Assembly (NCBI RefSeq): GCF_010725725.1
Contig: NZ_AP022599.1
Span: 930,001-994,000 of the forward strand
DNA from: Mycolicibacterium pulveris
GTDB taxonomy: Bacteria; Actinomycetota; Actinomycetes; Mycobacteriales; Mycobacteriaceae
Direction of reading: 5' to 3'
DNA length: 64,000 nt
The translations under genes were made by a program, and so were the position numbers. Each line of letters opens with the position of its first letter. Within the stretch, counting starts at the first letter, position 1. Positions 48,155-59,820 of this stretch are shown here, in pieces. A model generated the notes under the pieces. That model worked only from the letters and a program-made list of their open reading frames with translations. It searched no databases and was not told where the DNA came from.

Positions 48155-50508
48155 TGACCGACGAGCTTTACCCGGTAGAGCCGTGGCACATCCGCGAAAC
48201 CTCGCTTGATCTATCGATTCTGGACGAATCGGAGTCGATCTTCGCCTTGTCCAATGGCCACATCGGCATACGCGCCAACCTCGATGAAGGCGAGCCACAC
48301 AGCATTCCGGGCACCTACCTGAACTCGTTCTACGAGGTTCGTCCGTTGCCCTATGCCGAGGCGGGCTACGGGTATCCGGAAGCCGGCCAGACGATCGTCA
48401 ACGTCACCAACGGCAAGCTGCTGCGCCTGCTGGTCGACGACGAACCGTTCGACGTCCGCTACGGCGACCTGCTCGAGCATGAACGCGTGCTGGACATGCG
48501 CGCCGGCACGCTGACCCGAAACGTGCGGTGGCGGTCACCGGTGGGCAAGGAGGTCAAGGTCGTCTCCACCCGCCTGGTGTCGCTTGACCAGCGCGGTGTG
48601 GCCGCGATCGAGTACATTGTCGAGGCCGTCGAACAGTTCGCCCGCATCACCGTGCAGTCCGAACTGGTGGCCAACGAGGACCTGCCACCCACCTCCGCCG
48701 ACCCGCGGGTCGCGGCCGTGCTCAACCGCCCGCTGGAGGCGGTGCACCAGGAAAGCACCGTCAACGGCGCGGTCCTCATCCACCGCACGCGCGCGAGCCA
48801 GTTGATGATGGCCGCCGCGATGGACCACGAAATCGACGTGCCCGGCCGTGTCGAGGTGAGCACCGACACCTCAGAGGACTGGGCCCGCACCACGATCATC
48901 TGCGGGCTGCGGCCCGGGCAGCGGCTGCGCATCCGCAAGTATCTGGGCTACGCATGGTCGAGCCTGCGGTCCCGCCCGGCGTTGCGCGACCAGGTCGCGG
49001 GTGCGCTCAGCGGTGCCGAATACACCGGCTGGCAGGGCCTGCTGGACGCCCAGCGCGCCTATCTCGACGACTTCTGGGACTGCGCCGACGTCGAAGTGGA
49101 AGGCGATCCCCACATCCAGCAGGCCGTGCGGTTCGCGTTGTTTCACGTGCTGCAGGCAAGCGCGCGCGCCGAGCGGCGCGCGATTCCCAGCAAGGGGTTG
49201 ACCGGAACCGGCTATGACGGTCACGCGTTCTGGGACACCGAGGGTTTCGTGCTTCCGCTGCTCACCTATACGGCGCCCTATGCCGCCGCCGATGCGCTGC
49301 GGTGGCGCGCCTCGACGCTGGATCTGGCCAAAGAGCGCGCCGAGCTGCTCGACCTCCATGGGGCCGCGTTCCCGTGGCGCACGATCCGTGGTGAGGAGTG
49401 CTCGGCATACTGGCCGGCGGGCACCGCGGCTTTCCACGTCAACGCGGATATCGCCATGGCGTTCGAGCGGTATCGCGTTGTGACGGGCGATGATTCGCTG
49501 GAGCTCGAGTGTGGGCTGAAGGTGTTGGTGGAGACGGCCAGGATGTGGCTGTCGCTCGGCCAGCACGACCGGCACGGGGTATGGCACATCGACGGCGTCA
49601 CGGGGCCCGACGAGTACACCGCGGTGGTGCGCGACAACGTGTTCACCAACCTGATGGCGGCGCGCAACCTGCGCGCGGCCGCCGACGCCTGCCTTCGTCA
49701 CCCTGATGCGGCCAACGACATGGACGTCACCGCCGACGAGATCGACGCGTGGCGCCATGCCGCTGCGACCGTTCACATTCCGTTCGACGAGGAGCTGGGC
49801 GTCCACCCGCAGTGCGAGGGGTTCACCACGTTGCGGGAGTGGGACTTCACTGCCAACACCGCCTATCCCCTGCTGCTGCACGAGCCGTACGTGCGGTTGT
49901 ACCCCCAGCAGGTGGTCAAGCAGGCCGATCTGGTGCTGGCAATGCATTGGGAGAGCCACGCTTTCACCCCCGAGCAGATGGCACGCAACGTCGACTACTA
50001 CGAACGGCGCACCACCCGCGACTCGTCGCTTTCGGCCTGCACGCAAGCGGTGATGTGCGCGGCGGTCGGGCATCTGGAGTTGGCCCACGACTACACCTAC
50101 GAGGCCGCGATGATCGACCTGCGCAATCTGCACCACAACACTCGCGACGGCCTGCACATGGCCTCGCTCGCCGGCACCTGGTCGGCGCTGGTGGCCGGCT
50201 TCGGCGGGCTACGCGACGACGAAGACGTGCTGGCACTCGACCCCCGCCTGCCGGCGACGCTCAAACGCCTGAAATTCCGGTTGCGCTGGAAGAACTTTCG
50301 GCTCACCGTCGACGTCAACCACCAAGACGTCACCTACACCCTTCGCGACGGGCCCGACACGTCGCTGACGATCCGCCATGCCGGCGAAAACCTCGAACTC
50401 AAGACCCAATATCCGACGACGGTCGCCGTCAGGCCCATCGAACCGTTGCTGCCGCCCCCGCAGCAGCCACCGGGCCGGGCGCCGATGCGCCACAAGACCT
50501 CCGGCTAG
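48151..50508 (+). CDS. Glycoside hydrolase family 65 disaccharide phosphorylase
   Basis: A 785-residue enzyme. The N-terminal beta-sandwich (about 1-270) starts [19 protein letters not shown]. The (alpha/alpha)6 barrel has the general acid Glu in [14 protein letters not shown] and a phosphate-binding [17 protein letters not shown] segment. A small C-terminal beta domain follows. Members phosphorolyse trehalose, maltose or kojibiose. Pairing with the beta-phosphoglucomutase-like gene supports release of beta-glucose 1-phosphate; the disaccharide is not known. The stop shares a CTAG with the opposing phoU stop. Confidence 0.92.
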   Translation: MMTDELYPVEPWHIRETSLDLSILDESESIFALSNGHIGIRANLDEGEPHSIPGTYLNSFYEVRPLPYAEAGYGYPEAGQTIVNVTNGKLLRLLVDDEPFDVRYGDLLEHERVLDMRAGTLTRNVRWRSPVGKEVKVVSTRLVSLDQRGVAAIEYIVEAVEQFARITVQSELVANEDLPPTSADPRVAAVLNRPLEAVHQESTVNGAVLIHRTRASQLMMAAAMDHEIDVPGRVEVSTDTSEDWARTTIICGLRPGQRLRIRKYLGYAWSSLRSRPALRDQVAGALSGAEYTGWQGLLDAQRAYLDDFWDCADVEVEGDPHIQQAVRFALFHVLQASARAERRAIPSKGLTGTGYDGHAFWDTEGFVLPLLTYTAPYAAADALRWRASTLDLAKERAELLDLHGAAFPWRTIRGEECSAYWPAGTAAFHVNADIAMAFERYRVVTGDDSLELECGLKVLVETARMWLSLGQHDRHGVWHIDGVTGPDEYTAVVRDNVFTNLMAARNLRAAADACLRHPDAANDMDVTADEIDAWRHAAATVHIPFDEELGVHPQCEGFTTLREWDFTANTAYPLLLHEPYVRLYPQQVVKQADLVLAMHWESHAFTPEQMARNVDYYERRTTRDSSLSACTQAVMCAAVGHLELAHDYTYEAAMIDLRNLHHNTRDGLHMASLAGTWSALVAGFGGLRDDEDVLALDPRLPATLKRLKFRLRWKNFRLTVDVNHQDVTYTLRDGPDTSLTIRHAGENLELKTQYPTTVAVRPIEPLLPPPQQPPGRAPMRHKTSG

Positions 50509-51164
50509 GCCATCTGCTTGCCGACGGGCAGGCCGCCGGTGGCCTCGAAGATGACCCGGCGCCCGATCTCCACCGCGTGGTCGGCGAACCGCTCGTAGTA
50601 GCGCCCGAGCAGCGCCACGTCGACGGCCGAGCAGACACCGTCCTGCCACCTGTGGTCGAGCAACAGCGTGAACAGGTGGCGGTGCTCGTCGTCGACCGCG
50701 TCGTCTTCGTGGTGTAGCCGGGCCGCCTTGTCGGGATCCGGCGCGATCAGCACCTCCTGGGCGATTCTGGCCAGTTGCACGGCCCTGCCGCCCATCTCGG
50801 CGAAGCTGGCGCGCACCTCGTCGGGCAGCGCGCATTCGGGGTGGCGCAGCCGGGAGATGCTCGCGACGTGCACCGCGAGCGCGCCCATCCGCTCGATGTC
50901 GGCGCTGATCCGGATGGAGCCGACGATGGTGCGCAGTTCCCCGGCCACCGGTTGCTGCAGTGCGAGCAGTCGGATCGCGGTCTCCTCGGCCCGCCGATTC
51001 AGCATCGCGATGTGCTCGTGGTCGGCGATCACCTGCTCCGCCAAGGTCAGGTCGGCGTCGAGCAGCGCGCGCGTCGCGCGTTCCATCGCGGCGGCGGTCA
51101 GTCCACACATCTCGGCCAACTGGGCGCACAGTGCCGACAACTGCTCGTGATATGCGGTTCGCAT
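50505..51164 (-). CDS. phoU: PhoU-family phosphate signalling protein
   Basis: A 219-residue all-helical protein built of two PhoU repeats (about 10-105 and 120-205), each with the conserved metal-binding pattern: [17 protein letters not shown] in the first and [16 protein letters not shown] in the second. PhoU represses the Pho regulon through PstB and the sensor kinase and limits phosphate uptake. No pst genes are near, so this is a stand-alone copy. Its TAG overlaps that of the GH65 gene. Confidence 0.92.
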   Translation of the reverse strand: MRTAYHEQLSALCAQLAEMCGLTAAAMERATRALLDADLTLAEQVIADHEHIAMLNRRAEETAIRLLALQQPVAGELRTIVGSIRISADIERMGALAVHVASISRLRHPECALPDEVRASFAEMGGRAVQLARIAQEVLIAPDPDKAARLHHEDDAVDDEHRHLFTLLLDHRWQDGVCSAVDVALLGRYYERFADHAVEIGRRVIFEATGGLPVGKQMA

Positions 51165-51233
51165 GGCCGTAACCTTCCCTCATGCCGCGTCCGGCCCCCC
51201 GATGGGGCACTGCGTACCCCGATCGGCCGCGGC

Positions 51234-52970
51234 TCAACCAGTCGAGCTGACCGGCTCGATCGGCAGCCGCAGTGCCGCGGGGGCGTCGGCGGGCACCGCC
51301 GGATGCCTCGGCGGAACCGGCGTCAGCCGCTTGTAGGGCTCGCCCTGCGCCGGACGCAGGTCGGCCTCGCCCTTGTTGGGCCACAGCGACGCCGCCCGCT
51401 CCGCCTGTGCGGTGATCGAAAGCGACGGGTTCACACCGAGATTCGCCGAGATGGCCGCCCCGTCGTGCACCGACAGCGTCGGATAACCGTAGACCCGCTG
51501 ATACGGGTCGATGACGCCGGTCCGCGGGCTGTCGCCGATCGCGGCGCCGCCGAGGAAATGCGCGGTCAGCGGGATGTTGAACAGCTCGCCCCAGGTGCCG
51601 CCCGCGACGCCGTCGATCTTCTCGGCGATGCGGCGGGTGACCTCGTTGCCCACCGGGATCCACGTCGGGTTGGGCTGGCCGTGGCCCTGCTTGCTGGTCA
51701 TCCGCCGCAACCCGAACCTGGTGCGCTCGGTGAACGTGGTGATCGAGTTGTCCAGGTGCTGCATGACCAGCGCGATGACGGTGCGTTCGCTCCAGCGCCG
51801 GACGTTGAGCATGCGCAGCGTGCCACGCGGGTTGGCGGCGGCATTGCGAATGAACTGCCGCCAGCGCGGCACGTCGGTGCCCTCCGGTCCGTCGCCGTCG
51901 GTCATCAGCGTCTGCAACAGGCCCATCGCGTTGGAGCCCTTGCCGTAACGCACCGGCTCGATGTGGGTGTCCGGGGTCGGGTGGATGGACGACGTGATCG
52001 CCACCCCGTGCGTGAGGTCGAGATCGGGCGACACCTTGTACTTGCCCGCGCCGACGATCGACTCGGAATTGGTCCGCGTCAGCACTCCCAGGCGATCGGA
52101 CAGCTGGGGCAGCTTGCCGTTGTCGCGCATCTTGAACAGCAGCTTCTGTGTGCCCCAGGTGCCCGCAGCCAGCACCACGTGCGTGGCGGTAAGCGTGCTC
52201 TTCTTCTTGCGCACCCAGGCGCCGGTACGCACGGTTCTGACCTCCCACAAGCCGTCGGCGCGCTGCTGGAAACCGGTGACGGTTCTCATCGGAATCACTT
52301 CTGCCCCAGCCTTTTCCGCCAGGTACAGGTAGTTCTTCACCAACGTGTTCTTGGCGTTGTGGCGGCAGCCGGTCATGCACTCGCCGCCCTCGATGCAGCC
52401 GGTGCGCGCCGGGCCCGCCCCACCGAAGTACGGGTCGGGCACCGTCTTGCCCGGCGTCTTGGTGCCGTCGGGCCCGAAGAACACGCCGACCGGGGTGGGC
52501 ACCCAGGTGTGGCCGACGCCCATCTCGTCGGCGACCTCCTTGACGATGCGGTCGGCGTCGGTGAACGTCGGGTTGGTGACCACGCCGAGCATGCGCTGCG
52601 CCTGGTCGTAGTGCGGCATCAGCTCCGCGCGCCAGTCGGTGATGTTCTTCCACTGCGGGTCGTTGAAGAACGGGTCCGGCGGCACGTACAGCGTGTTGGC
52701 GTAGTTCAGCGATCCGCCGCCGACCCCGGCGCCGGCCAGAATCATCACGTTGCGCAGCAGGTGGATCCGCTGGATGCCGTACATGCCGAGCTTGGGCGCC
52801 CACAGGAACTTGCGCAGGTTCCACGAGGTCTTGGCGAAGTCCTCGTCGTTGAAGCGCCGACCCGCCTCGAGCACCCCGACGCGGTAGCCCTTCTCGGTGA
52901 GCCGCAGCGCCGTCACGCTTCCGCCGAACCCCGAACCGATGATCAAGACGTCATAGTCAGGTCTCATCAA
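51234..52970 (-). CDS. choD: GMC-type oxidoreductase (ChoD, putative cholesterol oxidase)
   Basis: A 578-residue flavoprotein. The Rossmann motif is DVLIIGSGFGGSVTALRL, the flavin region is GAGVGGGSLNYANTL, and the C-terminal half contains LTAHFLGGAAIGDSPRTGV and the closing YGYPTLSVHDGAAI. Cys residues in GCIEGGECMTGCRHNA are typical of this subgroup. The M. tuberculosis homologue (Rv3409c) is called cholesterol oxidase, although its activity on cholesterol is debated. No signal peptide is present. The start may be the first ATG (52970) or the next codon. A palindrome lies just upstream. Confidence 0.88.
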   Translation of the reverse strand: MMRPDYDVLIIGSGFGGSVTALRLTEKGYRVGVLEAGRRFNDEDFAKTSWNLRKFLWAPKLGMYGIQRIHLLRNVMILAGAGVGGGSLNYANTLYVPPDPFFNDPQWKNITDWRAELMPHYDQAQRMLGVVTNPTFTDADRIVKEVADEMGVGHTWVPTPVGVFFGPDGTKTPGKTVPDPYFGGAGPARTGCIEGGECMTGCRHNAKNTLVKNYLYLAEKAGAEVIPMRTVTGFQQRADGLWEVRTVRTGAWVRKKKSTLTATHVVLAAGTWGTQKLLFKMRDNGKLPQLSDRLGVLTRTNSESIVGAGKYKVSPDLDLTHGVAITSSIHPTPDTHIEPVRYGKGSNAMGLLQTLMTDGDGPEGTDVPRWRQFIRNAAANPRGTLRMLNVRRWSERTVIALVMQHLDNSITTFTERTRFGLRRMTSKQGHGQPNPTWIPVGNEVTRRIAEKIDGVAGGTWGELFNIPLTAHFLGGAAIGDSPRTGVIDPYQRVYGYPTLSVHDGAAISANLGVNPSLSITAQAERAASLWPNKGEADLRPAQGEPYKRLTPVPPRHPAVPADAPAALRLPIEPVSSTG

Positions 52971-52989
52971 ACCAGTATGGCCCGCGCAC

Positions 52990-53048
52990 GAGCAGACGCG
53001 TATACCCCCATTTCAGGGCCGATTTAGGGGTTTTCGCGACTGCTCGCG
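52990..53048. repeat. Dispersed intergenic palindrome, copy 3 (3' of guaB3)
   Basis: GAGCAGACGCG (52990-53000) and CGCGACTGCTC (53035-53045) pair with one mismatch, with CCCC and GGGG inside. The right arm TTTTCGCGACTGCTCGCG differs from copy 2 by one base. It starts 10 bases after the stop of guaB3 and lies 20 bases upstream of choD. It has the same layout as the two other copies. Confidence 0.83.
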
Positions 53049-53057
53049 GCCGAAACG

Positions 53058-54194
53058 TCAGCTTCCGACCGTCAGCCCGACCTTCTGGAACTCCTTGAGG
53101 TCGCAGTAGCCGGCCTTGGCCATCGACCGGCGCAGCCCGCCGACCAGGTTCAGCGAGCCGAACGGGTCGTCGGAGGGCCCGTTGAGCACCTGCTCCAGCG
53201 ACGGCCGCTCCCCGAGCGCCACCTGCAGCAGCGCACCGCGCGGCAGCGACGGGTGGGCGGCCGCGGCCGGCCAGAACCAGCCCCCGCCCAGCGCCTCGTC
53301 CGACACCGCCAGCGGGGTGCCGAGCACGACGGCGTCGGCGCCGCAGGCGATCGCCTTGGCCAGATCGCCCGAGGTGTGGATGTCTCCGTCGGCCAGCACA
53401 TGCACGTACCGACCGCCGGTCTCGTCGAGGTATTCGCGCCGCGCCGCGGCGGCGTCGGCGATCGCGGTGGCCATCGGCACGCTGATGCCGAGCACCTCGT
53501 CGCTGGTGGTGACGCCCTGCGTGGAGCCGTACCCGACGATGACGCCGGCCGCACCGGTCCGCATCAGGTGCAGCGCGGTGCGGTGGTCGAGCACGCCGCC
53601 GGCGACCACCGGCACGTCGAGTTCGGAGATGAAGGTCTTGAGGTTCAGCGGCTCACCGTCGGAGGCGACGCGTTCGGCGGACACGATGGTGCCCTGGATG
53701 ACCAGCAGGTCGATCCCGGCGGCGATCAGGGTCGGGGTCAGCGCCCGCGCGTTCTGCGGGCTGACCCGCACGGCCGTGGTCACCCCGGCGTCGCGGATCT
53801 GGGCGACCGCCGCGCCGAGCAGGTCGGGATCCAACGGCGCCGAATGTAGTTGCTGCAGAAGGCGAATCGACGCCGACGGTTCGGGCTCCTTCTCAGCGGC
53901 CTGGATGACTTCGGCGATCTTGGCCTCGACGTCGGCGTGCCTGCCGATCAGGCCCTCGCCGTTGAGCACGCCCAGCCCGCCGAGGCGGCCGAGCGCGATC
54001 GCGAACTCCGGCGACACCAACGCGTCGGTCGGGTGCGCGACCACCGGGACCTCGAAGCGGTAGGCATCGAGCTGCCACGCCGTCGAGACGTCCTTCGACG
54101 ACCGCGTGCGCCGCGACGGCACGATGTTGACGTCGTCGAGTTCGTAAGTGCGGCGGGCGGTTCTGCCCATGCCGATTTCAACCATGTCACGCAT
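53058..54194 (-). CDS. guaB3: IMP dehydrogenase-family protein GuaB3
   Basis: A 378-residue TIM-barrel protein related to IMP dehydrogenase but without CBS domains. The barrel starts VEIGMGRTARRTYELDDVNI. The loop that carries the catalytic Cys in true IMP dehydrogenases reads GYGSTQGVTTSDE and has no Cys, so IMP oxidation is unlikely. The phosphate site ADGDIHTSGDLAKAIACGAD is kept. It may be a GMP reductase-like or regulatory enzyme; family members are essentially uncharacterised. It lies 15 bases downstream of guaB2 on the same strand. The start could also be three codons later (MVEIGMG). Confidence 0.9.
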   Translation of the reverse strand: MRDMVEIGMGRTARRTYELDDVNIVPSRRTRSSKDVSTAWQLDAYRFEVPVVAHPTDALVSPEFAIALGRLGGLGVLNGEGLIGRHADVEAKIAEVIQAAEKEPEPSASIRLLQQLHSAPLDPDLLGAAVAQIRDAGVTTAVRVSPQNARALTPTLIAAGIDLLVIQGTIVSAERVASDGEPLNLKTFISELDVPVVAGGVLDHRTALHLMRTGAAGVIVGYGSTQGVTTSDEVLGISVPMATAIADAAAARREYLDETGGRYVHVLADGDIHTSGDLAKAIACGADAVVLGTPLAVSDEALGGGWFWPAAAAHPSLPRGALLQVALGERPSLEQVLNGPSDDPFGSLNLVGGLRRSMAKAGYCDLKEFQKVGLTVGS

Positions 54195-54209
54195 GACCAA
54201 TGGATCCCC

Positions 54210-56324
<2,115 letters not shown>

Positions 56325-56428
56325 GCGCTACTCCTTCACGTCCCGCACGCCCAGACCGATCTCGCGCCGAGATCGACGAATGGTGTGATCCACTCGCACT
56401 TTCCCGCCCAGAGGGACATCTGGGCGGG

Positions 56429-57589
56429 CTACTCGTCGGCGTCGTCAGCTTCGGGTACCACGGTGGTGGTGATCACCGTTCTCGGTGCCTGCGTGGTCGG
56501 TGCCTGTGTGGTCGCCTGCTGAGTCGTCTGTAGCTGCGTAGTGGCGGTCGCCTGTGTGGTCGCGGGCTGTTGCGTGGTGGGCGCTTCGATCGCCTGCGGT
56601 TCCTCCGAGGGTGTCGGCGACGGCTCGGCGACGGTCGACGTCGGCAGCGGGGTCGACGGCGCCGGAGTCGCCGACGGCGTCGGCGTGGGCGTCGGCGTCG
56701 GCGTCGGCGAGGGCAGCACCGTAGCCGAGGATGGCGGCGGCTGCTGCGCTGACGTGGTCGGCGCCGGCGTCGGGGACGGGCTCGGCGTCGGTGACGGGCT
56801 CGGCAACGTCGACGACGGCACGCTCGTGACATCCGACGGCGACGGCGCGGTGGTGTCCGACGGCGACGGCGTCGGGGTGTCCGACGGCGGAGTTGTGGTG
56901 TCGGACGGCGACATCGAGGTCGGCGTCGTGGTGTCGAGCACCGCGACGGGCACCTCCGGGAACACCGGCGGCGGCACATCCGGCGGGATGGTCGCGGCCG
57001 CGTCCTGAGCCTGAACCTTCACGGTCAACTCTTGCCACTCGCTGACGAATTCCTGTTTGCGCTGCACATCTTCGACGGTCGCCACGGTGGTGGTCAGCGT
57101 CTGCAGCTTGTCCTGAGCGGCTTGCCAGTCGCCCTGTTCGATCAGCTGCTGCACCTCGGCCAGCTGCTGTGATGCCAGCATCACCGGGTCGTCACGGGTG
57201 GCCTGCTGCTCGCCGAACAGCATGGTGCGCAGACCGTACAGGGCGTCGCCCGGTCCGGCGCCGGCGACGACGGCGCCGAAGCCGCCGATGCACAACACCG
57301 CCGCCGCCACCGATCCGAGGACCGCCAGCGACGTGCGGGTGCGCCGGCGCGCGGCGGTCGCGCGATCCAACGCCAACACCGCGTCACGAGGGGTGACGGT
57401 CGCGGTCAGCGGGGCGTCGCGCACCTCGTCGCGCCACCCGGCCAACAGCTGCGCCAATTCGGCCTCGCCGGGATCGGTGGCGTAAACCGGCTGTTCGTAC
57501 GCCAACGAGTCCAGGAACCGGTCGGTGCGGTTGATCTCGTTGAGGGACGGGTCGCCCCCGTTTGCGTTCCAGCGTCCGAAGTCAGGCAT
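56429..57589 (-). CDS. rsdA: Anti-sigma-D factor RsdA
   Basis: A 386-residue single-pass membrane protein. The N-terminal cytosolic part (1-80) is the sigma-binding region, with the [20 protein letters not shown] motif. A membrane helix spans about 86-110 ([20 protein letters not shown]). The extracellular part has a helical [15 protein letters not shown] segment. From about 200 to the end it is a Pro/Thr/Ser-rich low-complexity tail with tandem Thr-Pro units. It overlaps sigD by eight bases and so is made together with the factor it sequesters. Corresponds to Rv3413c. Confidence 0.92.
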   Translation of the reverse strand: MPDFGRWNANGGDPSLNEINRTDRFLDSLAYEQPVYATDPGEAELAQLLAGWRDEVRDAPLTATVTPRDAVLALDRATAARRRTRTSLAVLGSVAAAVLCIGGFGAVVAGAGPGDALYGLRTMLFGEQQATRDDPVMLASQQLAEVQQLIEQGDWQAAQDKLQTLTTTVATVEDVQRKQEFVSEWQELTVKVQAQDAAATIPPDVPPPVFPEVPVAVLDTTTPTSMSPSDTTTPPSDTPTPSPSDTTAPSPSDVTSVPSSTLPSPSPTPSPSPTPAPTTSAQQPPPSSATVLPSPTPTPTPTPTPSATPAPSTPLPTSTVAEPSPTPSEEPQAIEAPTTQQPATTQATATTQLQTTQQATTQAPTTQAPRTVITTTVVPEADDADE

Positions 57590-58163
57590 GGTCGTGCCGC
57601 CCTGTCGCGATGATCTCCTGCTTCAGCCGCGCCAGCGCGCGATGCTGGGCCACCCGGACAGCCCCCGGAGTACTTCCGACCGCCTCGGCGGTTTCCTCGG
57701 CGCTCATGCCGACGACCACACGCAAGATCAGGATTTCGCGCTGCTTCTCGGGCAGCACGGCCAGCAGCTTGTTCATCCGCTCCGACGACTCGGCGTCGAG
57801 GGCCATCTGCTCGGGCCCGGCGTCCAGCGAGTACCGCTCCGGCACGACATCCGTCGGGTCGGAACGATTCCTGGCCGCTGCGCGGTGTGCGTCAGCGAGC
57901 TTGTGTGCAGCTATGCCGTACACGAAGGCCAGGAACGGTCGTCCCTGATCCTTGTAGCGCGGCAGCGCCGTGATGGCGGCCAAGCACACCTCCTGAGCAA
58001 TATCGTCTGCTGAAAGCCCACTGCGCTCCGCTGCCCCCACCCTTGCCCGGCAGTACCTGACAACGATGGGACGGATGGTTTCCAGCACCTGTCGGAGTGC
58101 GTCTCGGTTGCCCGCCACCGCCTCAGCAACGACAGCATCGAGACGTTCTCTCGAAATTGTCAT
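57582..58163 (-). CDS. sigD: RNA polymerase sigma factor SigD (ECF)
   Basis: A 193-residue ECF sigma factor. Region 2 has [20 protein letters not shown] and [18 protein letters not shown]. Region 4 has [20 protein letters not shown] and the helix-turn-helix [17 protein letters not shown]. It controls a stationary-phase and ribosomal gene set in M. tuberculosis. A GGAGAGA precedes the ATG at 58163. The overlapping rsdA encodes its inhibitor. Confidence 0.95.
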   Translation of the reverse strand: MTISRERLDAVVAEAVAGNRDALRQVLETIRPIVVRYCRARVGAAERSGLSADDIAQEVCLAAITALPRYKDQGRPFLAFVYGIAAHKLADAHRAAARNRSDPTDVVPERYSLDAGPEQMALDAESSERMNKLLAVLPEKQREILILRVVVGMSAEETAEAVGSTPGAVRVAQHRALARLKQEIIATGRHDHA

Positions 58164-58232
58164 CGTGGGCGATCTCTCCAGCGTTACGAACCGGTGGCAG
58201 TCCGGCGGGACGGCTCAGCTAAACAATAACTT

Positions 58233-59051
58233 TCAGGATGACGTGCCTTTGTCCACGTGGACGGCCCACACGCCGCCCCGTGACCGGACTGTGTCGGCGG
58301 ATTCGTCGCGGATGGCGACCATCTGGCCCGAAGAACACGTCGCGCTGCCGATATCGGCCAGCAAGCAGGCCAACGCCCAGCGCAGCGGGATCATTCCGAG
58401 CCGCTCGGTTTCGGCCAGCGCGGCGTCCGCGACGCGGCGGGCAGCGTCGAGGTCACCGGCGCTGCACAGCGCGGCCGCGCGCACGACGTCAGACTTCACC
58501 GCGTGTCGCGCCGAGCCGAGCGTCGCGGCGGCCTCGACGGCCTGCTCGGCATGGCGCACCGCCTGTACGCCCTCGCCGCGGGCCATCGCCAGCTCCGCGC
58601 TCACCCACGCCAGCCGCACCGGAAGCCGTCCGCTCACCGCGTCCGAAAGGCGCTCGGCGGCCCGGTGCAGTGCGCGTTGTGCCGCCGCGAACCGGCCCAG
58701 CCCCAGGGCGTCGGCGGCCAGCCCGATCAAGGCGTCGGCCGCGGCCTCGGCGTCGGAATCCGCGAGTGCGGACGCTCGGCCGTCCCAGCCGCGCGCGTCG
58801 GCGTGCCGGCCGAGCTGACGCAGAAACGACGCATAAGTGCTGTGCGCCAGCGAAGTCAACGGCCCGTCGCGCTGGGTTCGGCACAGACGTGCGAGGTCTG
58901 CGCGTGCGCTGGCGTAGCGCCCCTGACCGCCTGCGGCGACCGCGCGAAGCCACAGCTCGTCCGGCGTCGCGGCGGCCGGCAGCGGCCAGCGGCCGGGATC
59001 CTCCCCGAACGCGGCGTCGGCCAACACCGCCGCGGAGGCAGATGTAGTCAT
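58233..59051 (-). CDS. TPR-like helical protein (Rv3415c type)
   Basis: A 272-residue Ala/Arg-rich protein with repeated helix pairs (about 34 residues each) reminiscent of tetratricopeptide repeats, for example GGQGRYASARADLARLC and AHSTYASFLRQLGRHADARG. It has no signal peptide or membrane helix. TPR folds mediate protein contacts; the partner is unknown. It lies upstream of sigD on the same strand (69 bases apart) and divergent from whiB3, so a link to either regulator is possible. Confidence 0.75.
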   Translation of the reverse strand: MTTSASAAVLADAAFGEDPGRWPLPAAATPDELWLRAVAAGGQGRYASARADLARLCRTQRDGPLTSLAHSTYASFLRQLGRHADARGWDGRASALADSDAEAAADALIGLAADALGLGRFAAAQRALHRAAERLSDAVSGRLPVRLAWVSAELAMARGEGVQAVRHAEQAVEAAATLGSARHAVKSDVVRAAALCSAGDLDAARRVADAALAETERLGMIPLRWALACLLADIGSATCSSGQMVAIRDESADTVRSRGGVWAVHVDKGTSS

Positions 59052-59440
59052 CGGATCGCAGACGCTATCAACGACACGCGGGCCCCACGAGTTTGGTTAA
59101 CAGTTGGTGCTGCCGATGTTAAATCCAAGTAACCCGATTCGCGCGTGTTCGTGTTTGCTGGATTACCTCGCGACGACGCGATCAGGCGAAACGGCGGCCG
59201 CCGTGGTTCGGGGCGGGTTCGCCTAGCACGAATCACGGCGCGTAAAAGACCCAAGGATGAACGTGAGGTAAATTCTTGGCCTGCGGTTATGGCCTTCCGC
59301 ACGCCCCGGAACTATTGACGAGATTTGATGAGCCCACCTACTTTGTGGGCACGAGTAGTCATCGGCGACTTGCGCTCGGATCAGTTCCAGAACTCACGTG
59401 TTCACCCGTTTGCCGGGTTCACGTAGAGAGGGGTTCTCCA
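59052..59440. other. Long divergent regulatory region upstream of whiB3
   Basis: This 389-base non-coding gap has a plausible plus-strand promoter: TTGACG (59315-59320) and TACTTT (59339-59344), 18 bases apart. That leaves a 5' leader of about 90 bases. GCCCACCTACTTTGTGGGC (59332-59350) is a hairpin overlapping the -10 box. The leader also has GTTCACCCGTTTGCC followed by GGGTTCACG, a near direct repeat of GTTCAC. A GAGAGGGG precedes the ATG. I see no gene here. Confidence 0.45.
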
Positions 59441-59731
59441 ATGCCTTTGCCGCAGCAACTACCCGGACCCAACGCAGACGTTTGGGATTGGCAGATGGCC
59501 GGACTGTGCCGGGGCGTCGATTCCGCTATGTTCTTTCATCCCGACGGCGAGCGCGGCCGCGCCCGCGCCCAGCGCGAGAGGCGCGCCAAGGAGATGTGCA
59601 ATCAGTGCCCCGTCATCGCGCAGTGCCGCGCGCACGCGCTGGCCGTCGGCGAGAGCTACGGAATCTGGGGCGGCCTCACGGAGTCCGAACGCGAACTGCT
59701 GCTGAAGCGGGGCATCCGCCGCGCCTCCTAG
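59441..59731 (+). CDS. whiB3: WhiB3 redox-sensing iron-sulfur transcription factor
   Basis: A 96-residue Wbl protein. The [4Fe-4S] ligands are C23, C53, C56 and C62 (LCRG, MCNQC and QCRAH). The GIWGG turn (75-79) and a basic C-terminus (LLKRGIRRAS) bind DNA and the sigma factor. The FFHPDGERGRARAQRE segment is shared with WhiB3 of M. tuberculosis, where the protein controls redox balance and virulence lipid synthesis. Length is close to that orthologue (about 102 residues). The long upstream region suggests complex regulation. Confidence 0.95.
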   Translation: MPLPQQLPGPNADVWDWQMAGLCRGVDSAMFFHPDGERGRARAQRERRAKEMCNQCPVIAQCRAHALAVGESYGIWGGLTESERELLLKRGIRRAS

Positions 59732-59740
59732 CCTCGCGCC

Positions 59741-59808
59741 GTCCGCCGGGTGTGCGGTTTCATACGCGACACGCCGGTCGCGGCGTATGAGAATGCACAA
59801 CCGCGGAC
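59741..59808. terminator. Large palindrome between convergent whiB3 and DAHP synthase genes
   Basis: GTCCGC (59741-59746) pairs with GCGGAC (59803-59808). Inside, TGTGC pairs with GCACA, and TCATACGC (59760-59767) pairs with GCGTATGA (59783-59790). The hairpin fills the 89 bases between the two stops, so it probably ends both transcripts. It is unrelated in sequence to the other palindromes of the window. Confidence 0.6.
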
Positions 59809-59820
59809 GTCCCCCGGCAG

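Noticed and set aside
56541..57008. Gly/Val-rich plus-strand open frame of 155 codons opposite rsdA
   Set aside because: It is the complement of the Thr-Pro repeat tract of RsdA and has no start signal; its regular composition is a by-product.
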